IMG/VR virus record: IMGVR_UViG_3300049203_000053
Span: 1-43,463 of that record
Strand: one strand, 5' to 3'
DNA length: 43,463 nt
DNA from: a virus
The translations under genes were made by a program, and so were the position numbers. Shown piece after piece: positions 9,519 to 16,827 of this stretch; within the stretch, counting starts at the first letter, position 1; every line of letters begins with the position of its first letter. The notes beneath the pieces are model-generated. The model searched no databases. It saw nothing but the letters and a program-made list of their open reading frames with translations, and was not told the DNA's origin.

Positions 9519-9703
9519 TGGACGCAAACCAACAAGTCGCACTGCAAATCGGCACGCTGGCGCTGGCGAACATCCAGCTTGCAGCGCAAGCGCAGGAACT
9601 GCAAAAGCAGGTGCAGGAGCTGCAAAGGCAGCTTGACGCACTGAGGCCGAAGGATCCCGAGCAATACCCCGACAAGCGCGAATTCGTCGGGAATTCGGCA
9701 TGA
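9518..9703 (+). CDS. Small coiled-coil protein between two spike genes, 61 aa
   Basis: Start and stop overlap both neighbours (TAATG at 9518, 4 bases at the 3' end), so it is translated within the spike cassette. Residues 23-43 form a clear heptad coiled coil (AQELQKQVQELQRQLDAL). Small coiled-coil proteins between tail-fibre genes can act as assembly chaperones, trimerisation aids or connectors. No family is recognised. Confidence 0.7.
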   Translation: MDANQQVALQIGTLALANIQLAAQAQELQKQVQELQRQLDALRPKDPEQYPDKREFVGNSA

Positions 9704-11169
9704 GCAACGCACAACAAAACGCCGCCCGCCTGCGCCGCTGGGTCGACCCCACGCAGTACGGCGCAGACCCGGATGGGGTTGACTACTCGACCTCGGCATT
9801 CAACACGGCACTGGCGGCCGGCCGGCCGATCAAGCTGCCGCGCGGCACCTTCAAGCTCGCCGCGCTGAGCAAGACGCTTGCAGCCGGCGGCGACCTCGTG
9901 ATTGAGGGCGAAGGCCTAGAAGCCACGCGGCTGCTGTTCGACTCCGGCCACGGGCTGACCATCAGCTATGACGGTGACGGCAACAGCTTCGGCGACGCCA
10001 CATCCATCGTCATCAAAGGCCTGAGCATTGAGACGGCCGGCACTGGCGCTGGCGATGCGCTGCGCATCATCAACACGGAGCAGGCCGTCACCAATGACAC
10101 CGAAGCCGACGTGCGCATCCGCGATGTGGCGATCAACGGCAGCTCGGCGTCAGGCTACTGGACGCACGGCATCTACTGCGAAAACGTCGCGTTCCCGGAC
10201 ATCAGCGGCCTCAAGATCAACGATGGGCAGAGGCGCACCATTGGTGTCTACCTCAACACCGCAGGGACGTACTACGCCGTAGACACCACCATCCGAGACT
10301 ACAAGTGTTGGGAGGTGCTGGCCGGCCTGAAGATCCGTGGGCGCTGCGAGGGCGTGTACCTGTCGCAGTATGTCGTGATCGGCGGGACGACCGGTATCGA
10401 CTGGGTGGCAACGCTGGTGTCCAACGCGAAACGGCCGCTGTTGTCGATCAACGGCAGCCACATGAACGTGGCAGGTACATGCGTGGCGACGACAGACGTC
10501 GCCCAGGTGCTGACCGCGAACACCCTGCTCTACATCCCGAACTCCAGCACGACGGCGAGCTACGGCTTTGACATGCAGGCCACCAGTGCGCTGTCGTCTG
10601 AGCACAGCCGCATCAACGGCGCCACGATCATCGGCATTGGTGACCGCACGTCATCTCTGGCAGTTGGCGTGAGGTGCAGTGCCGATGTGCGCAACGTGTC
10701 CATTGACGCGACCATGGACAACCTCGGCACCTGCGTATCCGCCGCCGACACGAACCGCGTACACATCACTGCGGGGTCGCGCCTGACCAACTACAACACC
10801 CGCAGCGTGGGCTTTTACAACGTCGGCAGCGATGCCGCTGCAGCGGGGGCCGGGGTCAGTGTCGATGGCTCGCTGCAGATGGAGGTAAACGGCACGGACC
10901 GCTACGACCGTGACATGTACCGCGAGCAGCTCCGCGTCGAGTCGTTCACCCACCTAGCCGCAGCCGCCGACGAGGATGTCACGCAAAACCTCACGCGGCC
11001 ATTCCGCACCGATACGTCGTGCCTTGTTGCGTCGTTTGGCGCTCCAGCCTCTGGCGTCTCGATCTACACGGACCTCCCCAACTGCACCGCAAGCGCCATC
11101 CGCATTCGACTGGAAGGCATGACGATTGGTGTGACGTACCGAATCAATTACATCGCATATGGGTACTGA
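9700..11169 (+). CDS. Second tailspike, pectate-lyase-like beta-helix, 489 aa
   Basis: Near the N-terminus the pattern VDPTQYGADPDGVDYSTSAF followed by A-x-G-R-P-I-K-L-P-R-G-T-F is the hallmark start of the Pectate_lyase_3 beta-helix family used by phage depolymerase spikes. Repeated short strands with Ile/Val/Asn ladders follow to about residue 370, then a compact C-terminal jelly-roll-like domain. It lacks the P22 head-binding domain found in the preceding spike, so it probably docks onto that spike or through the 61-aa coiled-coil protein. The likely substrate is a host capsule or O-antigen; catalytic residues cannot be assigned by eye. Confidence 0.8.
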   Translation: MSNAQQNAARLRRWVDPTQYGADPDGVDYSTSAFNTALAAGRPIKLPRGTFKLAALSKTLAAGGDLVIEGEGLEATRLLFDSGHGLTISYDGDGNSFGDATSIVIKGLSIETAGTGAGDALRIINTEQAVTNDTEADVRIRDVAINGSSASGYWTHGIYCENVAFPDISGLKINDGQRRTIGVYLNTAGTYYAVDTTIRDYKCWEVLAGLKIRGRCEGVYLSQYVVIGGTTGIDWVATLVSNAKRPLLSINGSHMNVAGTCVATTDVAQVLTANTLLYIPNSSTTASYGFDMQATSALSSEHSRINGATIIGIGDRTSSLAVGVRCSADVRNVSIDATMDNLGTCVSAADTNRVHITAGSRLTNYNTRSVGFYNVGSDAAAAGAGVSVDGSLQMEVNGTDRYDRDMYREQLRVESFTHLAAAADEDVTQNLTRPFRTDTSCLVASFGAPASGVSIYTDLPNCTASAIRIRLEGMTIGVTYRINYIAYGY

Positions 11170-11188
11170 CCCGACAGGAGACACACAA

Positions 11189-11542
11189 ATGGCAGCCGAG
11201 ACCGGGACATTTGTAGCCGGGCTCGTTGCGAAACTGTGGCCGGCAGCAGTTGGGGCAGCCATCGCGGTAGCAGTGGGGCCCAAGACCATCACACGCCAGG
11301 AGGCGTTCTTGCGCATCTTCGTGGCGCTAGGGTGCTCGTACCTATTCAGCGATGCGCTGCGCGACTACCTCGTGATGTCCGGGCCGGCGTGGTTTGACCC
11401 GGAGCGGCATCACACCGCCCTGGACGGCCTCATCGGCTGCTTCGGCTGGGCCGCCATGGGCGGGCTGTCACTGATCGCCCAGCGGTTCCGCACGCGGCCG
11501 CTGGAGACCGTGCGCGAAGTGCGCGACACCCTGAAGGACTGA
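11189..11542 (+). CDS. Putative holin, 117 aa
   Basis: The ATG at 11189 follows an ACAGGAG ribosome-binding site, preferred over an ATG at 11159 inside the previous gene. Residues 6-30 (TFVAGLVAKLWPAAVGAAIAVAVG) and about 40-60 form hydrophobic segments, with a third weaker segment near 80-100 (LIGCFGWAAMGGLSLIA). The C-terminus is charged. Two to three membrane segments, small size and position just before the endolysin support a holin, which opens the inner membrane at lysis. Confidence 0.7.
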   Translation: MAAETGTFVAGLVAKLWPAAVGAAIAVAVGPKTITRQEAFLRIFVALGCSYLFSDALRDYLVMSGPAWFDPERHHTALDGLIGCFGWAAMGGLSLIAQRFRTRPLETVREVRDTLKD

Positions 11543-11543
11543 C

Positions 11544-11966
11544 ATGCTCAAAGTCTCCGACTATTTGATGGGACATGACCTGACACACGGCCTGGACCTC
11601 AGCACGCAGATTCGTGCCAACGCGGCGCGGACCGTGGAGATCGTGAACAAGCTCCTGGTGCTGGCAAAGACCGCAGGCGTGAGCCTGGAGCAGCACCCGC
11701 GCACTGGAACGGTCCTGAGCAGCGGCTGGCGGCCGCCTGCGGTCAATGCATCCACACCCGGCGCCGCGCCACGGTCGAAACATCTGCTGGGGCTGGCGGC
11801 CGACATCTACGATCCCGACGGCGACCTGGACGAGTGGTGCCTCGCGAACAAAGACACGGTGCTCAAAGACCTCGGCTTGTGGTTGGAACACCCTGCGGCC
11901 ACGAAAACGTGGTGCCACGTTCAAACCGTGCCGCCAGGATCGAAGCGCCGGGTGTTTTTCCCTTAG
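11544..11966 (+). CDS. Endolysin, M15-type peptidase (L-alanyl-D-glutamate peptidase-like), 140 aa
   Basis: The motif SGWRPP, then SKHLLGLAADIYD (His and Asp zinc ligands in the H-x6-D pattern) and WCHVQ near the C-terminus (third ligand) are the zinc-binding signature of peptidase M15 endolysins, which cut the peptide stems of peptidoglycan. No signal peptide is visible, so export through the holin just upstream is expected. Length is normal for the family. The last four bases overlap the antisense HNH gene. Confidence 0.85.
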   Translation: MLKVSDYLMGHDLTHGLDLSTQIRANAARTVEIVNKLLVLAKTAGVSLEQHPRTGTVLSSGWRPPAVNASTPGAAPRSKHLLGLAADIYDPDGDLDEWCLANKDTVLKDLGLWLEHPAATKTWCHVQTVPPGSKRRVFFP

Positions 11967-12472
11967 ATGGTGCAGCCGCCATGGATCGCTCGCTTCATCT
12001 TCAGGTAGGCGGCGTAGGCGGCCTCTGCCGTAGGGAACCGTCCGATGCGGGGGCATTTCCCGTCGGCCGTAATGTCGGCGGCCCACTTTCTTTCGGATGG
12101 TATGTAGTGGACACCAAGGAGGCCGGCTTTGTTGCCCTTCGTTGGGCGGCGGCGGTTCTGCATGTTGATCGCATGCGTGACGGCGCGAAGGTTCGTCATC
12201 GCGTTGTTCGACGGACTGCCGTCAATGTGATCAACGTCCTCGGCCGGCCACTCGCCGGTCACGTGCAGCACCGCCAAGCGGTGTGCCAAGTACACCTTGC
12301 GGTCAATACCGATGTAGACGTAGCCGGCGCGGTTCGTCTTCCCAGCCGTATCGCCTGGCCTGACTCCACCATTCGCACCATTGCGCTTGACACGCCAAGT
12401 GAACATGCCCGTTACCGGGTCGTAGTGAAGAAGTTCGCGCAAACGCTGCGCGGTAAGATCGGCCTTAGCCAT
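11963..12472 (-). CDS. HNH homing endonuclease with AP2 DNA-binding domain, 169 aa
   Basis: The centre holds an HNH motif: LAHRLAVL, then VDHIDGSPSNNAMTNLR (catalytic His and Asn positions). The C-terminus GLLGVHYIPSERKW through AAYAAYLKMKRA is an AP2/ERF-type DNA-binding domain. This combination marks free-standing homing endonucleases in phages. It lies antisense between endolysin and spanin genes and meets the endolysin tail to tail with a 4-base overlap. A GGAG ribosome-binding site is 6 bases before the ATG. It probably inserted into the lysis cassette and must be expressed from its own promoter or in antisense to the late transcript. Confidence 0.88.
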   Translation of the reverse strand: MAKADLTAQRLRELLHYDPVTGMFTWRVKRNGANGGVRPGDTAGKTNRAGYVYIGIDRKVYLAHRLAVLHVTGEWPAEDVDHIDGSPSNNAMTNLRAVTHAINMQNRRRPTKGNKAGLLGVHYIPSERKWAADITADGKCPRIGRFPTAEAAYAAYLKMKRAIHGGCTI

Positions 12473-12498
12473 GAAGCACTCCAGTTGCTGATTGGTCA

Positions 12499-12551
12499 GA
12501 GGCCCGCGGCGATTCGCAGTCGTCTGCGGGCCTCGCTATTTTACGGCGAGG
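12499..12551 (+). terminator. Terminator-like hairpin with an alternative overlapping hairpin before the spanin genes
   Basis: A 9-bp perfect stem (GAGGCCCGC at 12499-12507, GCGGGCCTC at 12526-12534) is followed by TATTTTA, resembling an intrinsic terminator for rightward transcripts. The 3' arm also begins a second stem (CCTCGC 12531-12536 with GCGAGG 12546-12551), so the two hairpins exclude each other. It lies between the HNH start and the Rz-like gene and may control spanin expression. Confidence 0.5.
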
Positions 12552-12558
12552 CGAACCC

Positions 12559-12987
12559 ATGATCTCATTCCCACTCATCGCCTTGGTGGCCGCTGCCGGA
12601 CTGGCACTGTCCGCCGGGGCCTGGATCCATGGCCGCAGCCACGGTATTGAGATCACCGAGGTGCGCTATGCCGCCCAAGCGGCCGAGGCCAACCGGGAAG
12701 CCCGCAGATTCGAACAACAGCGCACGCGCGAGGTACAGGATGCACAGGATGCCAGAGACACGCAGATTCGCAGCATCAACGCTCGCCTTACTGATGCTCT
12801 TGACCGGCTGCGCGAGCGCCCCGGTCGTCTGCCCGAGCCTTCCCGTTCCGCCTGCCAGGGTGCCACTGGGGCCGAGCTTTCAGGAGCAGATGCAGCGTTT
12901 CTTGAACGGTTTTCCGCCAGAGCCGATAGCCTCAGAGCAGAGCTTGCCGCCTGCCAAGACCGCGAACACGCCGCGCTGAAGCGATGA
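12559..12987 (+). CDS. Rz-like inner-membrane spanin, 142 aa
   Basis: One N-terminal transmembrane helix (ISFPLIALVAAAGLALSAGAW) is followed by a long charged coiled-coil region (about residues 35-90) and a soluble C-terminus, the standard architecture of i-spanins that bridge the periplasm and disrupt the outer membrane at the last step of lysis. A second lipoprotein gene is embedded in another frame. The Cys residues and the short C-terminal AACQDRE pattern are also common in this family. Confidence 0.85.
   Translation: MISFPLIALVAAAGLALSAGAWIHGRSHGIEITEVRYAAQAAEANREARRFEQQRTREVQDAQDARDTQIRSINARLTDALDRLRERPGRLPEPSRSACQGATGAELSGADAAFLERFSARADSLRAELAACQDREHAALKR
12740..12979 (+). CDS. Rz1-like outer-membrane lipoprotein spanin nested in Rz, 79 aa
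   Basis: This frame, entirely inside the Rz-like gene, encodes a signal peptide ending in the lipobox LLTGC (STLALLMLLTGC), then a short proline-rich domain (PSLPVPPARVPLGP), the classic o-spanin layout. The start is either 12740 or 12749; both are ATG. Overlapping Rz/Rz1 pairs are well known in lambda and P22-type phages, and the two proteins join across the periplasm. Confidence 0.85.
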   Translation: MHRMPETRRFAASTLALLMLLTGCASAPVVCPSLPVPPARVPLGPSFQEQMQRFLNGFPPEPIASEQSLPPAKTANTPR

Positions 12988-13255
12988 CGCCGTCACCCCT
13001 TAGCGCAGAACGCATCCGTCATGGAAGTTCCTCGTCAACACTCTCTGCGCCCGCACCGATCCCGCACATGCGCTCTAAGTCGTTGTCACCATTGAGCCTC
13101 GGTTTCCGGTCCGAGGCACCACGAGGATAACACTCCGAAGCCGTCCGAACCCGGTTTTCCCCTGTAAACACCAGCCAACCGAACGCCACCGAATCCGGCC
13201 GATTGCTACGGTATCCTGCGCGCCGTTCCCGCACGCATCCCGCACGCAATCCCGC
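12988..13255. other. Non-coding interval before integrase, candidate attP region
   Basis: No convincing gene is present. The motif CCCGCAC occurs at about 13049, 13060, 13228 and 13239, and a variant CCCGCAT contains the integrase start at 13251. The last copies form an 11-base tandem repeat directly before the ATG. Recombinase arm-type sites are often short repeats like these, and integrases usually lie next to attP. The core site cannot be fixed without the bacterial attachment sequence. Confidence 0.35.
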
Positions 13256-14239
13256 ATGGCATACGTCAAGAAGCTCAAGACCGGTCGTTGGCGAGCCCAG
13301 ATCGAGCGCATGGGCGTGCGCAAGTCTGCCGTATTCGATACCAAGGCCGAGGCGGCCGGCTGGGCAACAAAGGAGGAGGCGGCACTCCTGGCGGTCAAGC
13401 ATGGGGCCTACCCGCGCAAGACATTGGCCGACGCTATGGACCGCTACGAGCGGGAGGTGAGTAGCGGCAAGCGCGGCGCTCGAGCGGAGGGCCTGCGCTT
13501 CGCGGCGTTCCTGCGCGACTTCCCGGACATCGCCGGCAAGATCGTCAGCGACATCGACACACCGGATATGGTCAGGTGGCGTGACTCGAGGCTCAAGAAG
13601 GTTTCGGCCGGGTCCGTACAGCGCGACATCAACCTGCTCTCGCACGTCTTCACCGTCGCGCGGGACGAGTGGCGATGGTGCAGAACATCGCCATTCACCG
13701 GCATGCGGCGCCCGGGGGACAACCCGTCCCGCACCCGGCGCGTGCTGCCCAGCGAGGTGAAGCGCCTGTGTCGTTGGCTCGGCTACAGAACGGGGGAGGT
13801 GCGGACCAAGCAGCAGCAGGTCGCACTCGCGTTCCTGCTCGGCCTGCGCACCGGCATGCGAGCTGGCGAGATTCTTTCCCTGTCGCCGGCCAACGTGGAT
13901 CTCGAGCGACGGGTGGCTACGGTGCAGCACAAGATGCAGCACCTCACCGGGAAGCCGCGGACGGTTCCGCTCTCGAGACAGGCGGTCCGACTCCTGCGCG
14001 GTCATCAAGGGTTCACGTTGTCCAGCGACTCCCTGGACGCACTGTTCCGCAAGGCGCGCAACGCGCTGATGATCCCCGACTTGCATTTCCACGACTCGCG
14101 CGCCGAGGCGCTGACGCGGCTTGCCCGCAAGGTCGATGTAATGACCCTGGCCCGGATCAGCGGGCACAAGGACCTGCGGGTGTTGCTCGAGACCTACTAT
14201 CGAGAGTCCGCCTCGGACATTGCTGCCCGCTTGGACTGA
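13256..14239 (+). CDS. int: Tyrosine-recombinase integrase, 327 aa
   Basis: A typical phage integrase: N-terminal arm-binding-like segment (MAYVKKLKTGRWRAQIERMG), SAM-like core-binding domain (about 55-150), and a catalytic domain with the first Arg in LRTGMRAGEI, the H-x-x-R box in LHFHDSRAEAL, the second His in ISGHKD, and the nucleophile Tyr in LLETYYRES. All catalytic residues appear intact. It would insert the phage chromosome at attP/attB. The 3' end overlaps the antisense excisionase gene by 43 bp. No ribosome-binding site is obvious before the chosen ATG. Confidence 0.92.
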   Translation: MAYVKKLKTGRWRAQIERMGVRKSAVFDTKAEAAGWATKEEAALLAVKHGAYPRKTLADAMDRYEREVSSGKRGARAEGLRFAAFLRDFPDIAGKIVSDIDTPDMVRWRDSRLKKVSAGSVQRDINLLSHVFTVARDEWRWCRTSPFTGMRRPGDNPSRTRRVLPSEVKRLCRWLGYRTGEVRTKQQQVALAFLLGLRTGMRAGEILSLSPANVDLERRVATVQHKMQHLTGKPRTVPLSRQAVRLLRGHQGFTLSSDSLDALFRKARNALMIPDLHFHDSRAEALTRLARKVDVMTLARISGHKDLRVLLETYYRESASDIAARLD

Positions 14240-14406
14240 CTCGCGAGCCACGCCCGAACGTCTGCCTCGCTCCACCGGCGCAGGCGCCGACTCAGGTTGA
14301 CGGCGGGGCGCGGGAAGTCCGGCCGCTTGGTCAGCCTGTCGGTGACATGCTCCCTGGTGACGCCCAGCAGTTGGGCGATTTTCGCTGTATCAATCAGTGC
14401 GCTCAT
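14197..14406 (-). CDS. Excisionase-like MerR/AlpA-type winged-helix protein, 69 aa
   Basis: MSALIDTAKIAQLLGVTREHVTDRLTKRPDFPRPAVNLSRRLRRW is a MerR-like HTH with the FPxP..RRW wing typical of AlpA/Xis proteins. It lies next to and convergent with the integrase (43-bp overlap), as the last gene of the leftward operon, so excision factor is the best reading: it would bend attP DNA and direct the integrase towards excision. A TAGGAG ribosome-binding site precedes the ATG. Confidence 0.8.
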   Translation of the reverse strand: MSALIDTAKIAQLLGVTREHVTDRLTKRPDFPRPAVNLSRRLRRWSEADVRAWLASQSKRAAMSEADSR

Positions 14407-14455
14407 CTTCCCGACTCCTACTCTTTCCCGCGGTGCGGGGCTCTATTGGTGGGGG

Positions 14456-14695
14456 TCATGCTTCGGCGGCCAGCCAGTCGCTGTAAGCCGACCGTGTTTC
14501 CGCGCGACTGCTGTGCTGGATGTCGGTCGCCATGACCGCGTACTTGCTGCGGGTCATGTTCAAGCGACATGAAAGGCACAGGCGTTCCCATACGATCACC
14601 GGCCAACCAGGGGCGGTGCCGACCGGCATCAGTGGCCCGGTAAACGTCAGGCAGCCGTCGCACTCACCATGCTTCAGTGGCTCGGGGCGCTTCAT
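14456..14695 (-). CDS. Small zinc-ribbon-like protein, 79 aa
   Basis: The start at 14695 has a GGAGGTGACGGG ribosome-binding site and overlaps the stop of the ASCH gene (ATGA). Two Cys pairs (HGECDGCLTF and RLCLSCRLNM) suggest one zinc site. The rest is helical and charged. Unknown function; small zinc-ribbon proteins of this sort are common in phage early operons. Confidence 0.7.
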   Translation of the reverse strand: MKRPEPLKHGECDGCLTFTGPLMPVGTAPGWPVIVWERLCLSCRLNMTRSKYAVMATDIQHSSRAETRSAYSDWLAAEA

Positions 14696-15858
14696 CCCGT
14701 CACCTCCCCTTGAGGCACCCGTTTGAACTCGATGCACCAGACCCAAGGGTTGGCGTCCCAGGATCCGGGGCCGTTGATCTCGTTCCACAGGCAGGCATAG
14801 GCGTTGCGCGGGCCACCGGCCACCATGTGCCCGCCGTCGATATTGCAGGCTCGACCCTTCAGCGTGGGGTGCTCAACCACGCCTTCGGCCAACGCATCCG
14901 CCTCGCTGATGTCCTGCAGCCTCTCCACCCGCACGCCGGTGATCTCAAGCGTGATGCGGCTGGCGGCCCGCGGCATGTGGATGCTGGGACGACTGCGCAG
15001 GCCGCCGAGGGCCTCTGAAGCGGCGTAGTGGAACCCCGCGTCGGGCGGGATAAGTCGCGGCGGTAGGTGGTCGAAGGCGCGCGGTGCGGCCCAGGCTTCC
15101 CTTACCCAGAGGCGCGACCCGCCGACACGATGCCTTGAATCGACGACTGCGCCACACCCAGAGCAAGGGCCGCCTGGCGCTGGCTGCACAGGCCCTTGCT
15201 GATCGCCCAGCGAATGTGCTCGCGCTCCAGATCGGTGAACTTCGCTGCCGGATGTCTCTCGCCCACTGTTGATGTGCCGTGAATGCGCTTGTCGTGCCAG
15301 TTCTCCGCAGCGGTCCCCCAGCACAGGTTCCCCGGGGTGTTGTTCTCCGGGTTGCCGTCTCGGTGCCTCGTCTCTGCACTCTTGCTGGGCGGCAACCCGT
15401 GGAAGGCCATGCAGACGAGTCGATGCACCGACATCGTGACCTTCTTGTTCTCGTGGCAGAGCGACACCCGCAAGTAGCCCTTGCGCTTGTCCCTGTGGCC
15501 GACCAGCGGGTACCAATCCACCCGCTCCTTCCGGCCGAACCCCGCGTACTTCGTTCGGCTGTAAATCTGGCCGTCCGACCCCGCCATGTAGTCGTCGTTC
15601 GGTGACACCGGGATGGGCTTCAGCACGAGTTGAGAGTTCATGCGCGCAACGGTAACACAACAGCCGGTCGCCGTGCTGGCCGTAGTGGCAACGCTGGCGC
15701 ACGAACGCGGCCAGCGAATCCGGCGTGCTGATCACCGTGGCGATGTCGTGCGGCCCCGATGTGGTCTGCGGCCTCATCGCTCGCCGTGTCTGGGTCTTCG
15801 TGCCGGACAGGATGGCTCTGACCATCGGAGCCGAGAAAAGGATTGGCCGCTCCTTCAC
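14692..15858 (-). CDS. ASCH/PUA-like domain protein interrupted by an inserted HNH gene
   Basis: Two parts of one phage protein family are visible. Codons 1-66 start MKERPILFSAPMVRAILSGT and end HYGQHGDRL; codons 251-388 resume WVREAWAAP and run through SRITLEITGVRVERLQDISE to WDANPWVWCIEFKRV. In uninterrupted relatives these meet as GDRLWVRE. Between them lie 552 bp holding an HNH endonuclease gene in another frame. 552 is a multiple of three and has no stop in this frame, so a 388-residue product with an Arg/Gly/Pro-rich insert could be made. The ASCH fold is linked to RNA binding; the role in phages is unknown. The GTG start has GGAGG 6 bases upstream and overlaps a 32-aa gene (GTGA). Confidence 0.8.
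   Translation of the reverse strand: MKERPILFSAPMVRAILSGTKTQTRRAMRPQTTSGPHDIATVISTPDSLAAFVRQRCHYGQHGDRLLCYRCAHELSTRAEAHPGVTERRLHGGVGRPDLQPNEVRGVRPEGAGGLVPAGRPQGQAQGLLAGVALPREQEGHDVGASTRLHGLPRVAAQQECRDEAPRRQPGEQHPGEPVLGDRCGELARQAHSRHINSGRETSGSEVHRSGARAHSLGDQQGPVQPAPGGPCSGCGAVVDSRHRVGGSRLWVREAWAAPRAFDHLPPRLIPPDAGFHYAASEALGGLRSRPSIHMPRAASRITLEITGVRVERLQDISEADALAEGVVEHPTLKGRACNIDGGHMVAGGPRNAYACLWNEINGPGSWDANPWVWCIEFKRVPQGEVTG
15102..15641 (-). CDS. HNH homing endonuclease (NUMOD4-like + HNH + HTH), 179 aa, inside the ASCH gene
   Basis: The N-terminal part (GSDGQIYSRTKYAG through KGYLRVSLCHE) looks like a NUMOD4 module. It is followed by the HNH core SVHRLVCMAFHG, TRHRDGNPENNTPGNLCWGT, and then a C-terminal HTH (CSQRQAALALGVAQSSIQGI) for target binding. 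It occupies almost the whole 552-bp insertion; only about 19 bases precede its ATG, so no room remains for a group I ribozyme. Its last codons, including the stop, use bases of the second ASCH segment. No ribosome-binding site is obvious before the ATG. Confidence 0.88.
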   Translation of the reverse strand: MNSQLVLKPIPVSPNDDYMAGSDGQIYSRTKYAGFGRKERVDWYPLVGHRDKRKGYLRVSLCHENKKVTMSVHRLVCMAFHGLPPSKSAETRHRDGNPENNTPGNLCWGTAAENWHDKRIHGTSTVGERHPAAKFTDLEREHIRWAISKGLCSQRQAALALGVAQSSIQGIVSAGRASG

Positions 15859-15953
15859 CGTGAGCCTCCGTGTGAATCTGGTTGATCGGATGAGCAGGGC
15901 GGCAGGGCGTTAGCCACTCGCCCCGAGCAAATTTCAAAGAAGGATTTGGTCAT
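15855..15953 (-). CDS. Micro-ORF, 32 aa, coupled to both neighbours
   Basis: ATG at 15953 overlaps the stop of the upstream gene (TGATG), and its own stop overlaps the GTG start of the ASCH gene (GTGA). The peptide begins MTKSFFEICSGRVAN and ends DSHGGSR. The double overlap is the main support; it could be a peptide gene or a translational coupler. No similarity recognised. Confidence 0.5.
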   Translation of the reverse strand: MTKSFFEICSGRVANALPPCSSDQPDSHGGSR

Positions 15954-16480
15954 CAGGTCGTCTCGCTTGGCTGGCTACCTGACGCCACGGTCACCGTTGG
16001 CGACTGCTCAGGCGCCGGGGGCAGCAGGCGTGCGTGGCGCTGGATAAGCTTCGCCAACGCGTCGTCCCATACCCCCTCCCATGCCCCCATGCCGCGGCAT
16101 GGGCTGTACGTGGCAGCGGCTTCGATGTCTCGGAGAGCCGCCTGCAGCTCGATCACACGCGCAGCAAGCTCTCCCCGCTGCCGGGCGAGTTCGTCGCGGT
16201 CTGCACGCAGGGCTCGTACTTCCTCGGCTTGCTGGCTATCCCATTCGCCGGCATAGACTCCGGTGCGTGTGAGGTTCGCGTCCGGATGCGACGCAGCAAT
16301 ACCACACGTGATGACCATGTGCGTCAACAGCTTGCACTCTCGGCGTGCGGCGTCGCGCTGGTGAATCGCAACGATGGCCTTTCGCAGATCTGCGGCCCAC
16401 TGGGTTTGCTCCTCGTCCGGCGGGTAAAACTCATCGTGCCGTTGGGCATGCGCTTCGAGGCGCTCTGTGAGGTTGCTCAC
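15953..16480 (-). CDS. Hypothetical coiled-coil protein, 175 aa
   Basis: Begins MSNLTERLEAHAQRH. Residues about 80-115 form a charged coiled coil (QAEEVRALRADRDELARQRGELAARVIELQ). It ends in TVTVASGSQPSETT; a related VTVASxSQP string can be read in the non-coding gap near 19618-19660, suggesting shared gene-end segments. Start overlaps the previous stop by 4 bases. Function unknown; accessory gene of the leftward operon. Confidence 0.7.
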   Translation of the reverse strand: MSNLTERLEAHAQRHDEFYPPDEEQTQWAADLRKAIVAIHQRDAARRECKLLTHMVITCGIAASHPDANLTRTGVYAGEWDSQQAEEVRALRADRDELARQRGELAARVIELQAALRDIEAAATYSPCRGMGAWEGVWDDALAKLIQRHARLLPPAPEQSPTVTVASGSQPSETT

Positions 16481-16827
16481 CGCTCACCTTCCCCAGGCTC
16501 ATGACCCGCGCCTGCCCTGGAGATGACGCGGCGCAGATGTACGACTAGCGGATGTTTCACGGCCTCAGCCTTGGATTGCTCTATCGTCAGATCCGGGTCT
16601 GACGCATTGACCTGCATCGCAATCAGCGCCCGCTCTGCCGCGCGAACGCACGAGACCAGCTCCAGCGTATGGGCGAACAGTTGCGCATTCGCAAGCGCCT
16701 CAGCATCCGTCCTGCCGTGCGACCACGCGACGATGCACCCGACAGAGTCGGACTTGACTGCCGGCACAAGATCACCGTTTGCGCCGCGGTCGGTGATGAT
16801 CGAAAACGGTCCGGGTGTATGCGACAT
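16477..16827 (-). CDS. Hypothetical protein, 116 aa
   Basis: ATG at 16827 overlaps the upstream stop (TGATG); a GTG one codon earlier is less likely. Starts MSHTPGPFSIITDRGANG; the H-x-P-G-P-F/W opening and the later ALANAQLFAHTLEL helix are common to a large family of uncharacterised phage proteins. Another protein of this kind is at 26151-26393. Function unknown. Confidence 0.72.
   Translation of the reverse strand: MSHTPGPFSIITDRGANGDLVPAVKSDSVGCIVAWSHGRTDAEALANAQLFAHTLELVSCVRAAERALIAMQVNASDPDLTIEQSKAEAVKHPLVVHLRRVISRAGAGHEPGEGER

Noticed and set aside
13120-13170. tRNA end as attachment site
   Set aside because: A GTTCGG string on the minus strand is vaguely T-arm-like, but the invariant residues and the acceptor stem are missing.
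13019-14275. Long 418-codon open frame on the minus strand over the integrase
   Set aside because: It is the shadow of the well-supported integrase gene; the product is Arg/Gly/Ala-rich with no domain.
15102-15660. Group I or group II intron in the ASCH gene
   Set aside because: Almost all of the 552-bp insert is the HNH coding sequence; only about 19 bases lie outside, too little for a ribozyme.
15102-15660. Intein in the ASCH gene
   Set aside because: The HNH protein is in another frame, and the host-frame insert has no His-Asn/Cys splice-site pattern at its C-terminal edge.
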